Assembly (NCBI GenBank): GCA_020161145.1
Contig: JAIUPQ010000002.1
Span: forward strand, 496,001 to 560,000
Origin: Pseudomonadota bacterium
GTDB taxonomy: Bacteria > Pseudomonadota > Gammaproteobacteria > Burkholderiales > Burkholderiaceae_C
DNA length: 64,000 nucleotides
Direction: 5' to 3'
The notes beneath the pieces were generated by a model, which was given only the letters and a program-made list of their open reading frames with translations, made no database searches and was not told where the DNA came from. The translations under genes were made by a program, and so were the position numbers. This document shows positions 45,326-56,232 of the stretch, in pieces (position 1 is the stretch's first letter; every line of letters starts with the position of its first letter).

Positions 45326-46536
45326 ACCCACCTCGATTCCGCCTGCCCGGCATCTTCCAGCAGGGCCGCAACGACGGCCCGCCCGACCTCAACGAGGTCT
45401 GGGAGCGCTTCAACCGCCAGCTCTCTGGCCTGCTGGGCGGCAAACGCCCGCCGCCGCCACCGCCCAATCCGAACGGTAACGAGCCGCCGCAGTTCCAGCC
45501 CGATCTCAAGCACGCCGGGGCCGGCGTGGGCCTCGCCGTGGCGGCCGTGGTGGCGGTCTGGCTGCTGTCGGGTGCCTTCATCGTGCAGGAAGGCGAAGAG
45601 GCCGTGATCACCACCTTCGGCAAGTACACCAGCAAGGTGGGTGCCGGCATCCAGTGGCGCATGCCTTACCCCATTCAGCGTCACGAGACGGTGCCGGTGA
45701 CGCAACTGCGCTCGGTGGAAGTGGGCAATGACTCCTCGGTGGTGGCTGCCACCGGCCTGCGTGACTCGTCCATGCTGACCCAGGACGAGAACATCGTCGA
45801 TCTGCGCTTTACCGTGCAGTACACGCTGAAAGATGCGCCCGACTTCCTCTACCAGAACCGCTCTCCCGAGGTGGCCGTCAAGCAGGCGGCCGAGTCGGCA
45901 GTGCGTGAGATCGTGGGCAAGAGCCGGGTCGACGACGTGCTGTACGAGCGCCGCGACGCCATCGCCGCCGATCTGGTCAAGTCCATCCAGGCCCAGCTCG
46001 ACCGCCTCAAGGTGGGCGTGCAGCTCAGCAGCGTCAACCTGCAAAGCGTGCAGGTGCCCGAACAGGTGCAGGCCGCGTTCGACGACGCCGTCAAGGCCGG
46101 CGCCGACCGCGACCGCCTGAAGAACGAAGGCCAGGCCTATGCCAGCGACGTGGTGCCCAAGGCCCAGGGTCAGGCCGCCCGCCTGGACGAAGAGGCCAAA
46201 GGGTATGCGGCGCGCGTCGTGGCCACGGCCGAAGGTGACGCCCAGCGCTTTGCCTCGGTGGTGGCCGAGTACCAGAAAGCGCCCACCGTCACCCGCGACC
46301 GCCTCTACACCGACACCATGCGTGAGGTCTATGGCAACGTCAGCAAGGTCATGGTCGAGAGCCGCAGCAGCGGCAATCTGCTGTACCTGCCGCTGGACCA
46401 GTTGCTCAAGCAATCCGGTGCGACCTCACCGCCAGCGGCCACGCCAGCCGAGCCTACGCATGTGACGCCTGCCGACGCCGCTGCGGACGCGCGCGCGCGT
46501 GACACCAGCCGCAGCCGCGAGCGCGACAGCCGTTGA
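45322..46536 (+). CDS. hflK: FtsH protease modulator HflK
   Basis: HflK and HflC form a membrane cage around the FtsH protease and limit its access to substrates. The 404-aa product has a Pro/Gly/Asn-rich cytoplasmic start (PPPPPNPNG), one span near residues 70-88, and the SPFH/prohibitin domain (EEAVITTFGKY, GIQWRMPYPI, LTQDENIVDLRFTVQY). A helical Ala/Glu-rich segment follows. The C-terminal tail is Asp/Arg/Ser-rich. The ATG overlaps the hflX stop. Confidence 0.95.
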   Translation: MNPPRFRLPGIFQQGRNDGPPDLNEVWERFNRQLSGLLGGKRPPPPPPNPNGNEPPQFQPDLKHAGAGVGLAVAAVVAVWLLSGAFIVQEGEEAVITTFGKYTSKVGAGIQWRMPYPIQRHETVPVTQLRSVEVGNDSSVVAATGLRDSSMLTQDENIVDLRFTVQYTLKDAPDFLYQNRSPEVAVKQAAESAVREIVGKSRVDDVLYERRDAIAADLVKSIQAQLDRLKVGVQLSSVNLQSVQVPEQVQAAFDDAVKAGADRDRLKNEGQAYASDVVPKAQGQAARLDEEAKGYAARVVATAEGDAQRFASVVAEYQKAPTVTRDRLYTDTMREVYGNVSKVMVESRSSGNLLYLPLDQLLKQSGATSPPAATPAEPTHVTPADAAADARARDTSRSRERDSR

Positions 46537-46559
46537 GCCCGGGAAGGACACCAAACGCC

Positions 46560-47432
46560 ATGAATCGCATTGCCCTAATCGCCGCCGGCCTCGTGCTCGC
46601 GCTGATGGCCGCCGCCTCCACCATGTTCGTCGTCGACCAACGGCAGATTGCCGTGGTCTATTCGCTGGGTGAGTTCCACGACGTCATCCAGGACCCGGGG
46701 CTGAAGTTCAAGCTGCCGCCGCCGTTCCAGAACGTGGAATTCCTCGACAAGCGCATCCAGACGCTGGACAGCCCCGAGTCGCGCGCCATCTTCACGGCCG
46801 AGAAAAAGAGCCTGGTCATCGACTGGCTGGTCAAGTGGCGCATCACCGATCCGCGCCAATACATCCGCAACAGCGGCACCGACCAGCGCAACCTGGAAAA
46901 CCGCCTCTCGCCGGTGGTGCAGGCCGCGTTCAACGAGGAGATCACCCGCCGCACCGTGGGCGGCGTGCTGGCCACCGAGCGCGAGCAGATCATGCAGGAG
47001 GTCAAGAACCGCCTGGCCAACGACGCCAAATCGTTCGGCATCGAAATCCTGGACGTGCGCATCAAGCGCGTGGACTTCGTGGCCAGCATCACCGATTCGG
47101 TCTACCGCCGCATGGAGTCCGAGCGCAAGCGCGTGGCCAACGAGCTGCGCTCCACCGGCCAGGCCGAGGGCGAGAAGATCCGCGCCGACGCCGACCGCCA
47201 GCGCGAGGTCATCCTGGCCGAGGCCTACCGCGACGCCCAGAAACTCAAGGGTGAGGGCGACGGCCAGGCCAATGCCATCTACGCCCAGAGCTTTGGCAAA
47301 GACCCGCAGTTTGCCCAGTTCTACCGCAGCCTCGAAGCCTATCGCGCGAGCTTTCGCAACAAGGGCGACGTGATGGTGGTGGACCAGAGCAGCGACTTCT
47401 TCAAGGCCATGCGCTCCACCGGCAGCAAGTGA
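46560..47432 (+). CDS. hflC: FtsH protease modulator HflC
   Basis: HflC is the partner of HflK. The 290-aa protein starts with a signal anchor (residues 4-22), followed by the SPFH domain (DQRQIAVVYSLGEF, GLKFKLPPPFQNV, DWLVKWRITDPRQYI) and a long charged helix ending in a FKAMRS tail. ATG 46560 has a GGAAGGA ribosome site; the frame is open nine codons further up to the hflK end, but that stretch lacks the anchor start. The stop overlaps the DUF2065 gene (GTGA). Confidence 0.95.
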   Translation: MNRIALIAAGLVLALMAAASTMFVVDQRQIAVVYSLGEFHDVIQDPGLKFKLPPPFQNVEFLDKRIQTLDSPESRAIFTAEKKSLVIDWLVKWRITDPRQYIRNSGTDQRNLENRLSPVVQAAFNEEITRRTVGGVLATEREQIMQEVKNRLANDAKSFGIEILDVRIKRVDFVASITDSVYRRMESERKRVANELRSTGQAEGEKIRADADRQREVILAEAYRDAQKLKGEGDGQANAIYAQSFGKDPQFAQFYRSLEAYRASFRNKGDVMVVDQSSDFFKAMRSTGSK

Positions 47433-47617
47433 GTGGCTGGGATTGGCTGCTGACGGCGGCCGGGCTGATGCTGATTGCCGAAGGGCTGCTGCCCTTCGTC
47501 AATCCCGACGCCTGGCGGCGCGTCGTCGAGCAGGCGCTGCGGCTGCCCAATGCGCAGTTGCGCCTGATCGGCCTGGCGTCCATCGGTGCGGGCGTGCTGC
47601 TGTTGCTGTGGGTCTGA
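47429..47617 (+). CDS. DUF2065 (YjeT-like) small membrane protein
   Basis: This 62-aa protein has two hydrophobic segments around a conserved central motif (IAEGLLPFVNPDAWRR). It matches the YjeT/DUF2065 family found directly after hflC in many proteobacteria. Function is unknown; the position suggests a role near the FtsH-HflKC complex. The GTG start overlaps the hflC stop. Confidence 0.88.
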   Translation: MSGWDWLLTAAGLMLIAEGLLPFVNPDAWRRVVEQALRLPNAQLRLIGLASIGAGVLLLLWV

Positions 47618-47661
47618 ACGGGCCATCGGTACAATGCCGTTTTTAACCCCCCGGTGAATTT

Positions 47662-50186
<2,525 letters not shown>

Positions 50187-50232
50187 CTGTCTGGTGGCGT
50201 GCTTCGGACTCGGTCACGCGTAGCGCGACCCC

Positions 50233-50254
50233 GGCCGGCCTTGCAAGGCCGGCC
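50233..50254 (+). terminator. perfect palindrome after purA, possible terminator hairpin
   Basis: GGCCGGCC-TTGCAA-GGCCGGCC is a perfect 22-bp palindrome 47 bp after the purA stop, followed by TTTCG. It could end purA transcription, though the T run is short. A related sequence (GGCCGGCCTT, then AAGGTCGGCC) lies after paaZ. Confidence 0.5.
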
Positions 50255-50318
50255 TTTCGAGTCCTATCGCCAGGCGCGCAGGCGCCTGGCTCCTCCTGGA
50301 CACCCCATCCCCAAAACA

Positions 50319-50346
50319 AAAAAGCCGACACTTGCGTGTCGGCTTT
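50319..50346 (-). terminator. rho-independent terminator of tRNA-Leu
   Basis: AAAAGCCGACAC, a four-base loop and GTGTCGGCTTTT form a twelve-pair stem. On the minus strand it is followed by more T residues (TTTGTTTTG), so it best serves the tRNA. It may also block read-through from purA. Confidence 0.85.
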
Positions 50347-50356
50347 TAGGGGGATG

Positions 50357-50441
<85 letters not shown>

Positions 50442-50597
50442 TTTCAGGATTTGTTTTCTCTAAGCAGCATGCGCTGCACAGAAAGATAGGACTTTATCAT
50501 CAAAACGCAAAACAACACCAGCGGCAGCGAAAAAAACGTCGCCCTGCTGGGTGACATCGAGGGCATCGTCTGGGGTCACCGCGATGGCCACGGTTTC

Positions 50598-52754
50598 GTG
50601 CGCCGCGAAGGCGAGGCGGACGTGTGGCTGTCGCCCTCCGAGATGGCCACCGTCATGCATGGCGACCGCGTGAGCGTGCGCATCGTGCGGCTGGACCGCA
50701 AGGGCCGCCCCGAAGGCCGGGTGCTGGACATCCTGGAGCGGCGCAAGCGCGCCATCATCGGCCGCCTGCTGCTGGAAAAAGGCATCTGGCTGGTGGCGCC
50801 CGAGGACCGGCGCTTCGGGCAGGACATTCTGGTGCCCAAGAACGCCACTGCCGGCGCACGCGCCGGCCAGGTGGTGGCGGTGGAGTTGACCGAGCCGCCG
50901 CTGCTGCATGCGCAGCCCGTGGGCCGCATCACCGAGGTGCTGGGCGAGATCGACGACGCCGGCATGGAGATCGAGATCGCCGTGCGCAAATACGAGGTGC
51001 CGCACCAGTTCAGCCCGGCCACCCAGGCCGCTGCCGAGGCGCTGCCCGACCACGTGCGCGCCATCGACATGCGCCGCCGCGTGGATTTGACCGACGTGCC
51101 GCTGGTCACCATCGATGGTGAGGACGCGCGCGACTTCGACGATGCCGTCTACTGCGAACCCCACGTGCAGGGCAAGGGCAAGCACGCCAGGAGCGGCTGG
51201 CGCCTGCTGGTGGCCATTGCCGACGTCAGCCACTACGTCAAGCCCGGCGAGCCACTCGACGCCGACGCCTACGAGCGCGCCACCTCGGTCTACTTCCCGC
51301 GCCGCGTCATCCCCATGCTGCCGGAGAAGCTCTCCAACGGGCTGTGCTCGCTCAACCCCCTGGTGCCCCGGCTGACGCTGGTGTGCGACATGCTGGTGAG
51401 CGCCACCGGCGACGTGGAGGCCTACCAGTTCTACCCCGCCGTCATCCAGTCGCATGCGCGGCTGACCTATACCGAGGTGGCGGCGGCGCTGGCCAACGCC
51501 CACGGTCTGGAAGCCCAGCGGCTGGCGCCGCTGCTGCCGCATCTGCGCCACCTGCACGACGTCTATCGCGCGCTGCTCAAGGCCCGGGGCCAGCGCGGCG
51601 CGGTGGATTTTGAGAGCACCGAAACCTACATCGTCTGCGACGACCAGGGTCGCATCCAGCGCATCCTGCCGCGCACCCGCAACGACGCGCACAAGCTGAT
51701 CGAAGAGGCCATGCTGGCCGCCAACACCTGCGCCGCCGACTTCATCGCCGGCGCCGAGCATGCCGGCCTTTACCGCGTGCACGAAGGCCCGACGCCGCCC
51801 AAGCGCGAGGCGCTGCAAAACCAGTTGCGGGCGCTGGGGGTGGGCCTGTCCATCAGCGACGACCCCACGCCCAAGGAATACCAGGCCATTGCCCACGCCA
51901 CGCAGGAGCGGCCCGACGCGCAGCAAATCCACACGCTGCTGCTGCGCTCCATGCAGCAGGCCATCTACACGCCGGTCAACAGCGGCCACTTCGGCCTGGC
52001 CTATGAGGCCTACACCCACTTCACCAGCCCCATCCGCCGCTACCCGGATCTGCTGGTGCACCGGGTCATCAAGGCCATCCTGGCCGGCAAGCCTTACCGC
52101 CTGATCGGTGGGCGCAAGGCGGCCGGTGCGCAGGCCGAGCAGGCGCGCTGGGAAGAGGTGGGCGCGCATTGCAGCGCCAACGAGCGCCGCGCCGACGAGG
52201 CCTCGCGCGATGTCACGCTGTGGCTCAAATGCCAGTACATGCGCGAGCACCTGGGCGAGGAGTACGCCGGCACCGTCACGGCGGCCACGCCGTTCGGCAT
52301 CTTCGTCACGCTGGACGAGCTCTACGTCGAAGGGCTGGTGCACATCACCGAACTGGGCAGCGAGTACTTCCGCTTCGACGAGGCGCGCCAGGAGTTGCGC
52401 GGCGAACGCACCGGCATCCGCTACGCCATCGGCAGCCGCGTGCGGGTGCAGGTGATGCGCGTGGATCTGGACGCGCGCAAGATCGATTTCCGCCTGATCA
52501 ACGAGAGCGGCGGCGAGCATCGCCCGGGCGGCCGTCCCACCAAGGCCGGCGAGCAACTGGCCCAGGTGCAGGCGGCCGACCGGGCCCTCAAGCGCCAGCG
52601 GCGCGAGGCCGCCGCCGAGGCCAGCGCCAGTCCTCGGGGGGGGCAGCGCAAGGGGGCCGCCAAGGCATCGCACAAGGCATCTGGCAAGGCGCCCAGCAAG
52701 ACGGCGCAAAAGGCTGCTCACAAGAAAACGCCGGGTCGCCCCAAGTTTTCTTGA
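50598..52754 (+). CDS. rnr: ribonuclease R; start codon unresolved
   Basis: RNase R is a 3'-5' exoribonuclease that digests structured RNA. The frame has cold-shock domains (MHGDRVSVRIVRLDRKGRPEGRV), the RNB catalytic core with VTIDGEDARDFDDAVYC carrying the metal-binding Asp cluster, HFTSPIRRYPDLLVHR and an S1 domain (EYAGTVTAATPFGIFVTLDE), then a Lys/Ala-rich tail. The first normal start in frame is GTG 50598, used here. However, the frame is open from 50490 and the upstream codons read DIEGIVWGHRDGHGF, which is conserved RNase R sequence. The true start is probably upstream at a rare codon such as ATC 50499, which has a TAGGA element 7 nt before it. The last codons and stop lie in a dispersed repeat (52743-52806). 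Confidence 0.92.
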   Translation: MRREGEADVWLSPSEMATVMHGDRVSVRIVRLDRKGRPEGRVLDILERRKRAIIGRLLLEKGIWLVAPEDRRFGQDILVPKNATAGARAGQVVAVELTEPPLLHAQPVGRITEVLGEIDDAGMEIEIAVRKYEVPHQFSPATQAAAEALPDHVRAIDMRRRVDLTDVPLVTIDGEDARDFDDAVYCEPHVQGKGKHARSGWRLLVAIADVSHYVKPGEPLDADAYERATSVYFPRRVIPMLPEKLSNGLCSLNPLVPRLTLVCDMLVSATGDVEAYQFYPAVIQSHARLTYTEVAAALANAHGLEAQRLAPLLPHLRHLHDVYRALLKARGQRGAVDFESTETYIVCDDQGRIQRILPRTRNDAHKLIEEAMLAANTCAADFIAGAEHAGLYRVHEGPTPPKREALQNQLRALGVGLSISDDPTPKEYQAIAHATQERPDAQQIHTLLLRSMQQAIYTPVNSGHFGLAYEAYTHFTSPIRRYPDLLVHRVIKAILAGKPYRLIGGRKAAGAQAEQARWEEVGAHCSANERRADEASRDVTLWLKCQYMREHLGEEYAGTVTAATPFGIFVTLDELYVEGLVHITELGSEYFRFDEARQELRGERTGIRYAIGSRVRVQVMRVDLDARKIDFRLINESGGEHRPGGRPTKAGEQLAQVQAADRALKRQRREAAAEASASPRGGQRKGAAKASHKASGKAPSKTAQKAAHKKTPGRPKFS

Positions 52755-52806
52755 CCCCCGCGGGGGGGCAGGCTGGGCGCAGCCGGGGCCTGGGGGCGCT
52801 CACAAC
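52743..52806 (-). repeat. dispersed repeat copy at the rnr 3' end
   Basis: Read on the minus strand this block begins GTTGTGAGCGCCCCC, contains a CCCCCCCGCGGGGG core and ends TCAAGAAAACTT. The same start, core pattern and end occur in ligA at 14437-14497 on the plus strand. Here the last three rnr codons and the stop lie within it. Confidence 0.65.
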
Positions 52807-52881
52807 ACCTCGCGCAAGGTGGGGGGCCGAGGGCGGTAGACCGTACGGCCAGCCCGTCCCCCACCCCATGGGATGGGGGCG

Positions 52882-54027
52882 TCAGGGGCCTGGCGCGTTC
52901 CACCAGGCCTCGAAATGCTGTTGGTCGTCCCCGATATCGACGACTTGTCCCATGCGCGGTGTCAGGAGACGGAATGCCTTGCCCTGGCTGGCCGCACTGA
53001 TGCGTTGATACGGGTCGTCCCAGGCGTGGCTGGCCAGCGCAAAGCGGCCGGCATGAACGGGCAGGACGGAGTGGGCGCGCAGGTCCTGCGCGGCCTTGAC
53101 CGCCTCCTCGGGCAGCATGTGGATCTGCGCCCAGCGGGTGTCGTACTGGCCGTTCTCCAGCAATGCCAGGTCGATGGGGCCGAAGCGCTTGCCGATCTCG
53201 GCGAAGTGCGGACCGTAGCCGCCGTCGCCGCTGTAGAAGACTTTGCGCTGCGGGGTCTCGAACAGGAACCCCGCGAACAGGGTCCGATTGCTGCGCAGGC
53301 CGCGTCCCGAGAAGTGACGTGCGGGCAGGACGTGCACCGTGAGACCCTGTGCAATGGCGACATGCTGATTCCAGTCCAGCTCGTGGATCACCTCGGGCGC
53401 GTAGCCCCAGCGCTCAAGGTGTGAGCCGATGCCCAGCGGAACCACGATGGCCTTGACCTTGGACCGCAACGCGCCAAGAGTGGGATAGTCAAGGTGATCC
53501 CAGTGGTCGTGGGAGATGACCAGGACATCGATCGCTGGCATGTTGGCGTCCGAATAGGGATAGTCACCGTCGAAGGCGCTGTAGATGAAAGAGATCGGCG
53601 ACGCCTGCGCGCTGAAGTTGGGGTCGATCAGGATGCGCTTGCCGTCCAGTTGCAAAAAAGCCGACGAGTGGCCGAGCCAGACGGCGACATCCTTGCCTGG
53701 CTCCAGGCCAGCAAGATCGGTTTTGTCGATCGGCAGCGGAAGCGACGGGCGAAGGTGCTCCTTGGTCTCGGAGAAGGAGTCGCGCAGCCAAGAACCTGCG
53801 CTCGCATCGTTGGAGTACAGCGAGGTCGGCTCCGTGTAGTGGAACTCGCCGCTGAGGTAGTTCGCCGAGGCTTCGATGCGTGTCTGGCGCTCGCCTTGCG
53901 GCAACTCGCCGAAGCTGGGCAGCGTGGCGAGCCAGACGAGCATCACGGCTGTGCCGAGCAGCATGACAAGGCCCCCGAGGCCGCGCAGCCAACGACTGGT
54001 GCGGGTTTTGATTGGTGTGTTCGACAT
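52882..54027 (-). CDS. metallo-beta-lactamase-fold hydrolase (RomA/NAPE-PLD-like), membrane-anchored
   Basis: The 381-aa protein begins with one hydrophobic span (residues 17-34) and continues with a metallo-beta-lactamase domain. It has GHSSAFLQLDGKRILIDPNF, the zinc motif SHDHWDHLD (HxHxDH, near residue 173), ARHFSGRG, SGDGGYGPHF and a late PVHAGRF histidine. This pattern matches the N-acyl-phosphatidylethanolamine phospholipase D-like/RomA group, often in the periplasm or on the membrane face. The substrate is unknown. A TCACTCA operator-like motif (54060-54070) lies 33 bp upstream of the ATG, shared with the TetR gene and the alpha/beta hydrolase, so TetR control is likely. Confidence 0.85.
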   Translation of the reverse strand: MSNTPIKTRTSRWLRGLGGLVMLLGTAVMLVWLATLPSFGELPQGERQTRIEASANYLSGEFHYTEPTSLYSNDASAGSWLRDSFSETKEHLRPSLPLPIDKTDLAGLEPGKDVAVWLGHSSAFLQLDGKRILIDPNFSAQASPISFIYSAFDGDYPYSDANMPAIDVLVISHDHWDHLDYPTLGALRSKVKAIVVPLGIGSHLERWGYAPEVIHELDWNQHVAIAQGLTVHVLPARHFSGRGLRSNRTLFAGFLFETPQRKVFYSGDGGYGPHFAEIGKRFGPIDLALLENGQYDTRWAQIHMLPEEAVKAAQDLRAHSVLPVHAGRFALASHAWDDPYQRISAASQGKAFRLLTPRMGQVVDIGDDQQHFEAWWNAPGP

Positions 54028-54035
54028 AAGGTCAT

Positions 54036-54070
54036 CAATCTTGATTGGTTAATGCGCGACTAGTCACTCA
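54036..54070 (-). promoter_or_regulatory. palindrome and TetR-operator-like site before the MBL-fold hydrolase
   Basis: CAATCTTGATTG (54036-54047) is a perfect palindrome 8 bp upstream of the start. Beyond it CTAGTCACTCA (54060-54070) matches the motif at the other two promoters in its TCACTCA core and in position next to an A/T-rich -10-like stretch. Confidence 0.45.
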
Positions 54071-54262
54071 AAATGAAGAGCAGGCGTATTCGCGCATTGC
54101 ATGCAAAAACCGAAGTCACGCGTCAGCCCAAATCCGGCAGTTGGACGCGCCCGAGCGAGCCGGCATCGGACGGGCTGGCAAGGCGCGACGTAGCAGCGGG
54201 CCGATGTCCGCCATGAGGCGCAACACCGTCAGCGCGTTCAAGGGCGGTTTGATCGGGTGCGG

Positions 54263-54844
54263 TCAACTGCCGGGTTTAGGGTCAGTGAACATCGTCCACA
54301 TGGCGGCGAAACCGCTGGCCTTGTAGGCCTTCGCCTTCTTGGGATCGCGCGCTGCAAACCGCATGGTCACATCCGCCAACGCGACAAAGATGGCATCACT
54401 GAAGGCTTCTGGCAGTTTCGCAAAGACGGTGTTGGACGCGTAGCCTGAAGCGATGCCGGTGTCCGGGAAAAGCGCATGGCCCCTGGCGCGCGTCTCCGAC
54501 ATGAGCACCTCGGAAACCTCCAGTTGATTCAGTGCGCTGTTGGCTGAAGCATTGGCGATGCCCCAATCGATGTAGCTGTTCCAGAGCGCCTGGGCGCGCA
54601 GCCGCAGTTCTTGCGTCGGCACGAAATGCGCAGTCATGGCTTCACACATGTTCTGCTTGATGTGCAGGTACAACTCGTTGAGCAACGCGTCCTTGGTCGG
54701 GAAGTAACGAAACAGCGTTCCTTCGGCGACGCCGGCCTGCATGGCGATGCGCGAGGTGGGCGCGCCCAAACCGTGGGCTGCAACCGCTTCGGTCGCTGCG
54801 TCCAGCAAGGCCAGTCTTTTGTCTTCACTTCTCGGGCGTGCCAT
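54263..54844 (-). CDS. TetR family transcriptional regulator
   Basis: The 193-aa product has an N-terminal TetR DNA-binding domain: RLALLDAATEAVAAHGL, then the helix-turn-helix SRIAMQAGVAEGTLFRYFPTK (about residues 28-48), followed by KDALLNELYLH. The rest is a helical ligand-binding domain with little conserved sequence. ATG 54844 starts the protein at MARPRSEDK, a normal TetR beginning; the frame is open further up but carries no family sequence. It probably represses itself and both neighbouring hydrolases through the shared TCACTCA motif. The inducer is unknown. Confidence 0.9.
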   Translation of the reverse strand: MARPRSEDKRLALLDAATEAVAAHGLGAPTSRIAMQAGVAEGTLFRYFPTKDALLNELYLHIKQNMCEAMTAHFVPTQELRLRAQALWNSYIDWGIANASANSALNQLEVSEVLMSETRARGHALFPDTGIASGYASNTVFAKLPEAFSDAIFVALADVTMRFAARDPKKAKAYKASGFAAMWTMFTDPKPGS

Positions 54845-54910
54845 CGGTCTTCCACTCTCGAGGCGCAATCGGGCAGGTCGCCGATGCGGGGGACATTGGT
54901 TTATTGCGAA

Positions 54911-54930
54911 TGTACTCACTCATTATAGGG
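54911..54930 (-). promoter_or_regulatory. TetR promoter/operator, copy upstream of tetR
   Basis: GTACTCACTCATTATA (54912-54927 on the plus strand) is, on the minus strand, a TATAAT -10 box running straight into TGAGTGAGTAC. The same 16-bp string with one change lies before the alpha/beta hydrolase. A repressor bound here would cover the transcription start. Confidence 0.6.
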
Positions 54931-54996
54931 AATGCCGGCCCGGGCCGCCATGTATGAGCCGTTTCATGTCGAATCCCTTTCCTGGAGCGCGCACCG

Positions 54997-55896
54997 TCAG
55001 GCGGCAAGGTGCTTTTCGTAGAAGCCGGCGAGCTTGTCGATGGCCTTCGAGACGAACGCGTCCTTGTAGTAGAGGTCCATGTGCGAGGCGCCCTCGATGT
55101 CGAACAGCTCGGCCGTCTCGCCGGCACGCGCCACGGCGGCCTCGCTGAAGTGACGGGTGTCGGCCTCGGTGCCCGCGATCATCAGCAGCGGACGGGGTGC
55201 GATCCAGTCGATGTGCTCGAAGGGCCTGAAGTGGGCCAGCACATCGAACTGCAGCAGTCCCCATCCGGTGGAGTTGGCGTGCTTGCCGATGCCGTCCACG
55301 TAGTAGTCGTAGCACTCGCGGAACATGCTCCGTGCCGGATAGGCTTCGGCCTCGGCCCGGGTGCCGGGGTTTACGTGGGTCAGGAACGGGCCTTCGCCCC
55401 GTCCTTCAAGGTTGCGCAGCAGGCCGGCCTGGTTGAGCAAGGCCTCACGGGTCTCGGGATGCTCCAGCAGTTCAGCCGCAGGATCGACCGCGCTCACGGT
55501 GGCGACCGCGCGCATGCGCCGGTCGGTCTGGGCCGTGTAGGACACGTAGCTGCCGCCCGCGCACACGCCGAGGATGCCGACGCGGCGCTCATCCACGAAG
55601 CGGCGGGTCGACAGGAAGGTGACGGCGCTGCGGATGTCTTCGGCACGCTGGAAGGGGTCTTCCAGGCCGCGCGGGGCACCGCCGCTCTCGCCCTGGCGGG
55701 CGGCGTCGAAGGTGAGCGTGGCAAAGCCCTTCCTGGAGAGATCCTCGGCATAGCGGCCTGCGGTCTGCTCTTTGACGCCGCCGGCGGGATGCGCGACAAC
55801 CACGCCCGCTAGCGGGCGGCCATCGTAGTCGTCAGGCAGGTAAAGAACGCCAGCGATCTCGATGTTGTGGCTGAGGAAGGTGACAGGGGATTTCAT
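54997..55896 (-). CDS. alpha/beta hydrolase (dienelactone-hydrolase-like)
   Basis: The 299-aa protein is an alpha/beta-hydrolase fold enzyme: an early AGVLYLP strand, VVVAHPAGG with the oxyanion region, FDAARQGESGG, and a nucleophile elbow at GVCAGGSYV, which has Cys instead of the usual Ser as in dienelactone hydrolases. Acid and base residues are probably in GTEADTRHF and EGASHMDLYY. ATG 55896 directly precedes KSPVTFLSHNIEIAG. Substrate is unknown. Its promoter carries the same operator as tetR, the next gene on the strand, so induction by the TetR ligand is likely. Confidence 0.87.
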   Translation of the reverse strand: MKSPVTFLSHNIEIAGVLYLPDDYDGRPLAGVVVAHPAGGVKEQTAGRYAEDLSRKGFATLTFDAARQGESGGAPRGLEDPFQRAEDIRSAVTFLSTRRFVDERRVGILGVCAGGSYVSYTAQTDRRMRAVATVSAVDPAAELLEHPETREALLNQAGLLRNLEGRGEGPFLTHVNPGTRAEAEAYPARSMFRECYDYYVDGIGKHANSTGWGLLQFDVLAHFRPFEHIDWIAPRPLLMIAGTEADTRHFSEAAVARAGETAELFDIEGASHMDLYYKDAFVSKAIDKLAGFYEKHLAA

Positions 55897-56232
55897 GATT
55901 GGTTTCCTAGATTTGCAGGATGGGTGCAACGTAAATTGCGGGAGTGCTCACTCATTATATGGGTGGCGATCAGGTCCGAGCAAGTCCCTGTCATCACGGG
56001 TCTTGTGGCCTCCGTGGCGGTGTTCCGTTGGGGCAACCGCATGAATTCCCGGCTGCACGGATGCAGTTTGGGGCGATCGACCCGTCAGATCGTGCGGGCT
56101 TGGCGTCACGCCTAGCGCACCGGGGTTGCGCGCAATCCGGCTGATGCGCAAGTTGCCTCAGCGATCAAACACTACACTTGATTGCGCCTGGGTGGCCAGA
56201 CCTTGGCCCCTTGCAACCAACGGGAGACCACC
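55897..56232. other. intergenic region between the alpha/beta hydrolase and the M15 peptidase
   Basis: This divergent 336-bp gap holds the TetR promoter/operator (55938-55965) on its left side. The rest shows no gene. A GGGAGA ribosome site precedes the peptidase ATG at 56233. Confidence 0.6.
55938..55965 (-). promoter_or_regulatory. TetR promoter/operator, copy upstream of the alpha/beta hydrolase
   Basis: GTGCTCACTCATTATA (55944-55959 on the plus strand) differs from the tetR copy at a single base, and ATTGCG precedes it in both. On the minus strand it reads TATAAT then GAGTG-AG-CACTC, a short perfect inverted repeat just after the -10 box. TTGCTC, 18 bp further up, could be the -35. Confidence 0.65.

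Noticed and set aside
54045-54326. A 93-codon plus-strand frame between the MBL-fold gene and tetR
   Set aside because: It overlaps the operator and the end of tetR, has no ribosome site and shows no protein-like pattern.
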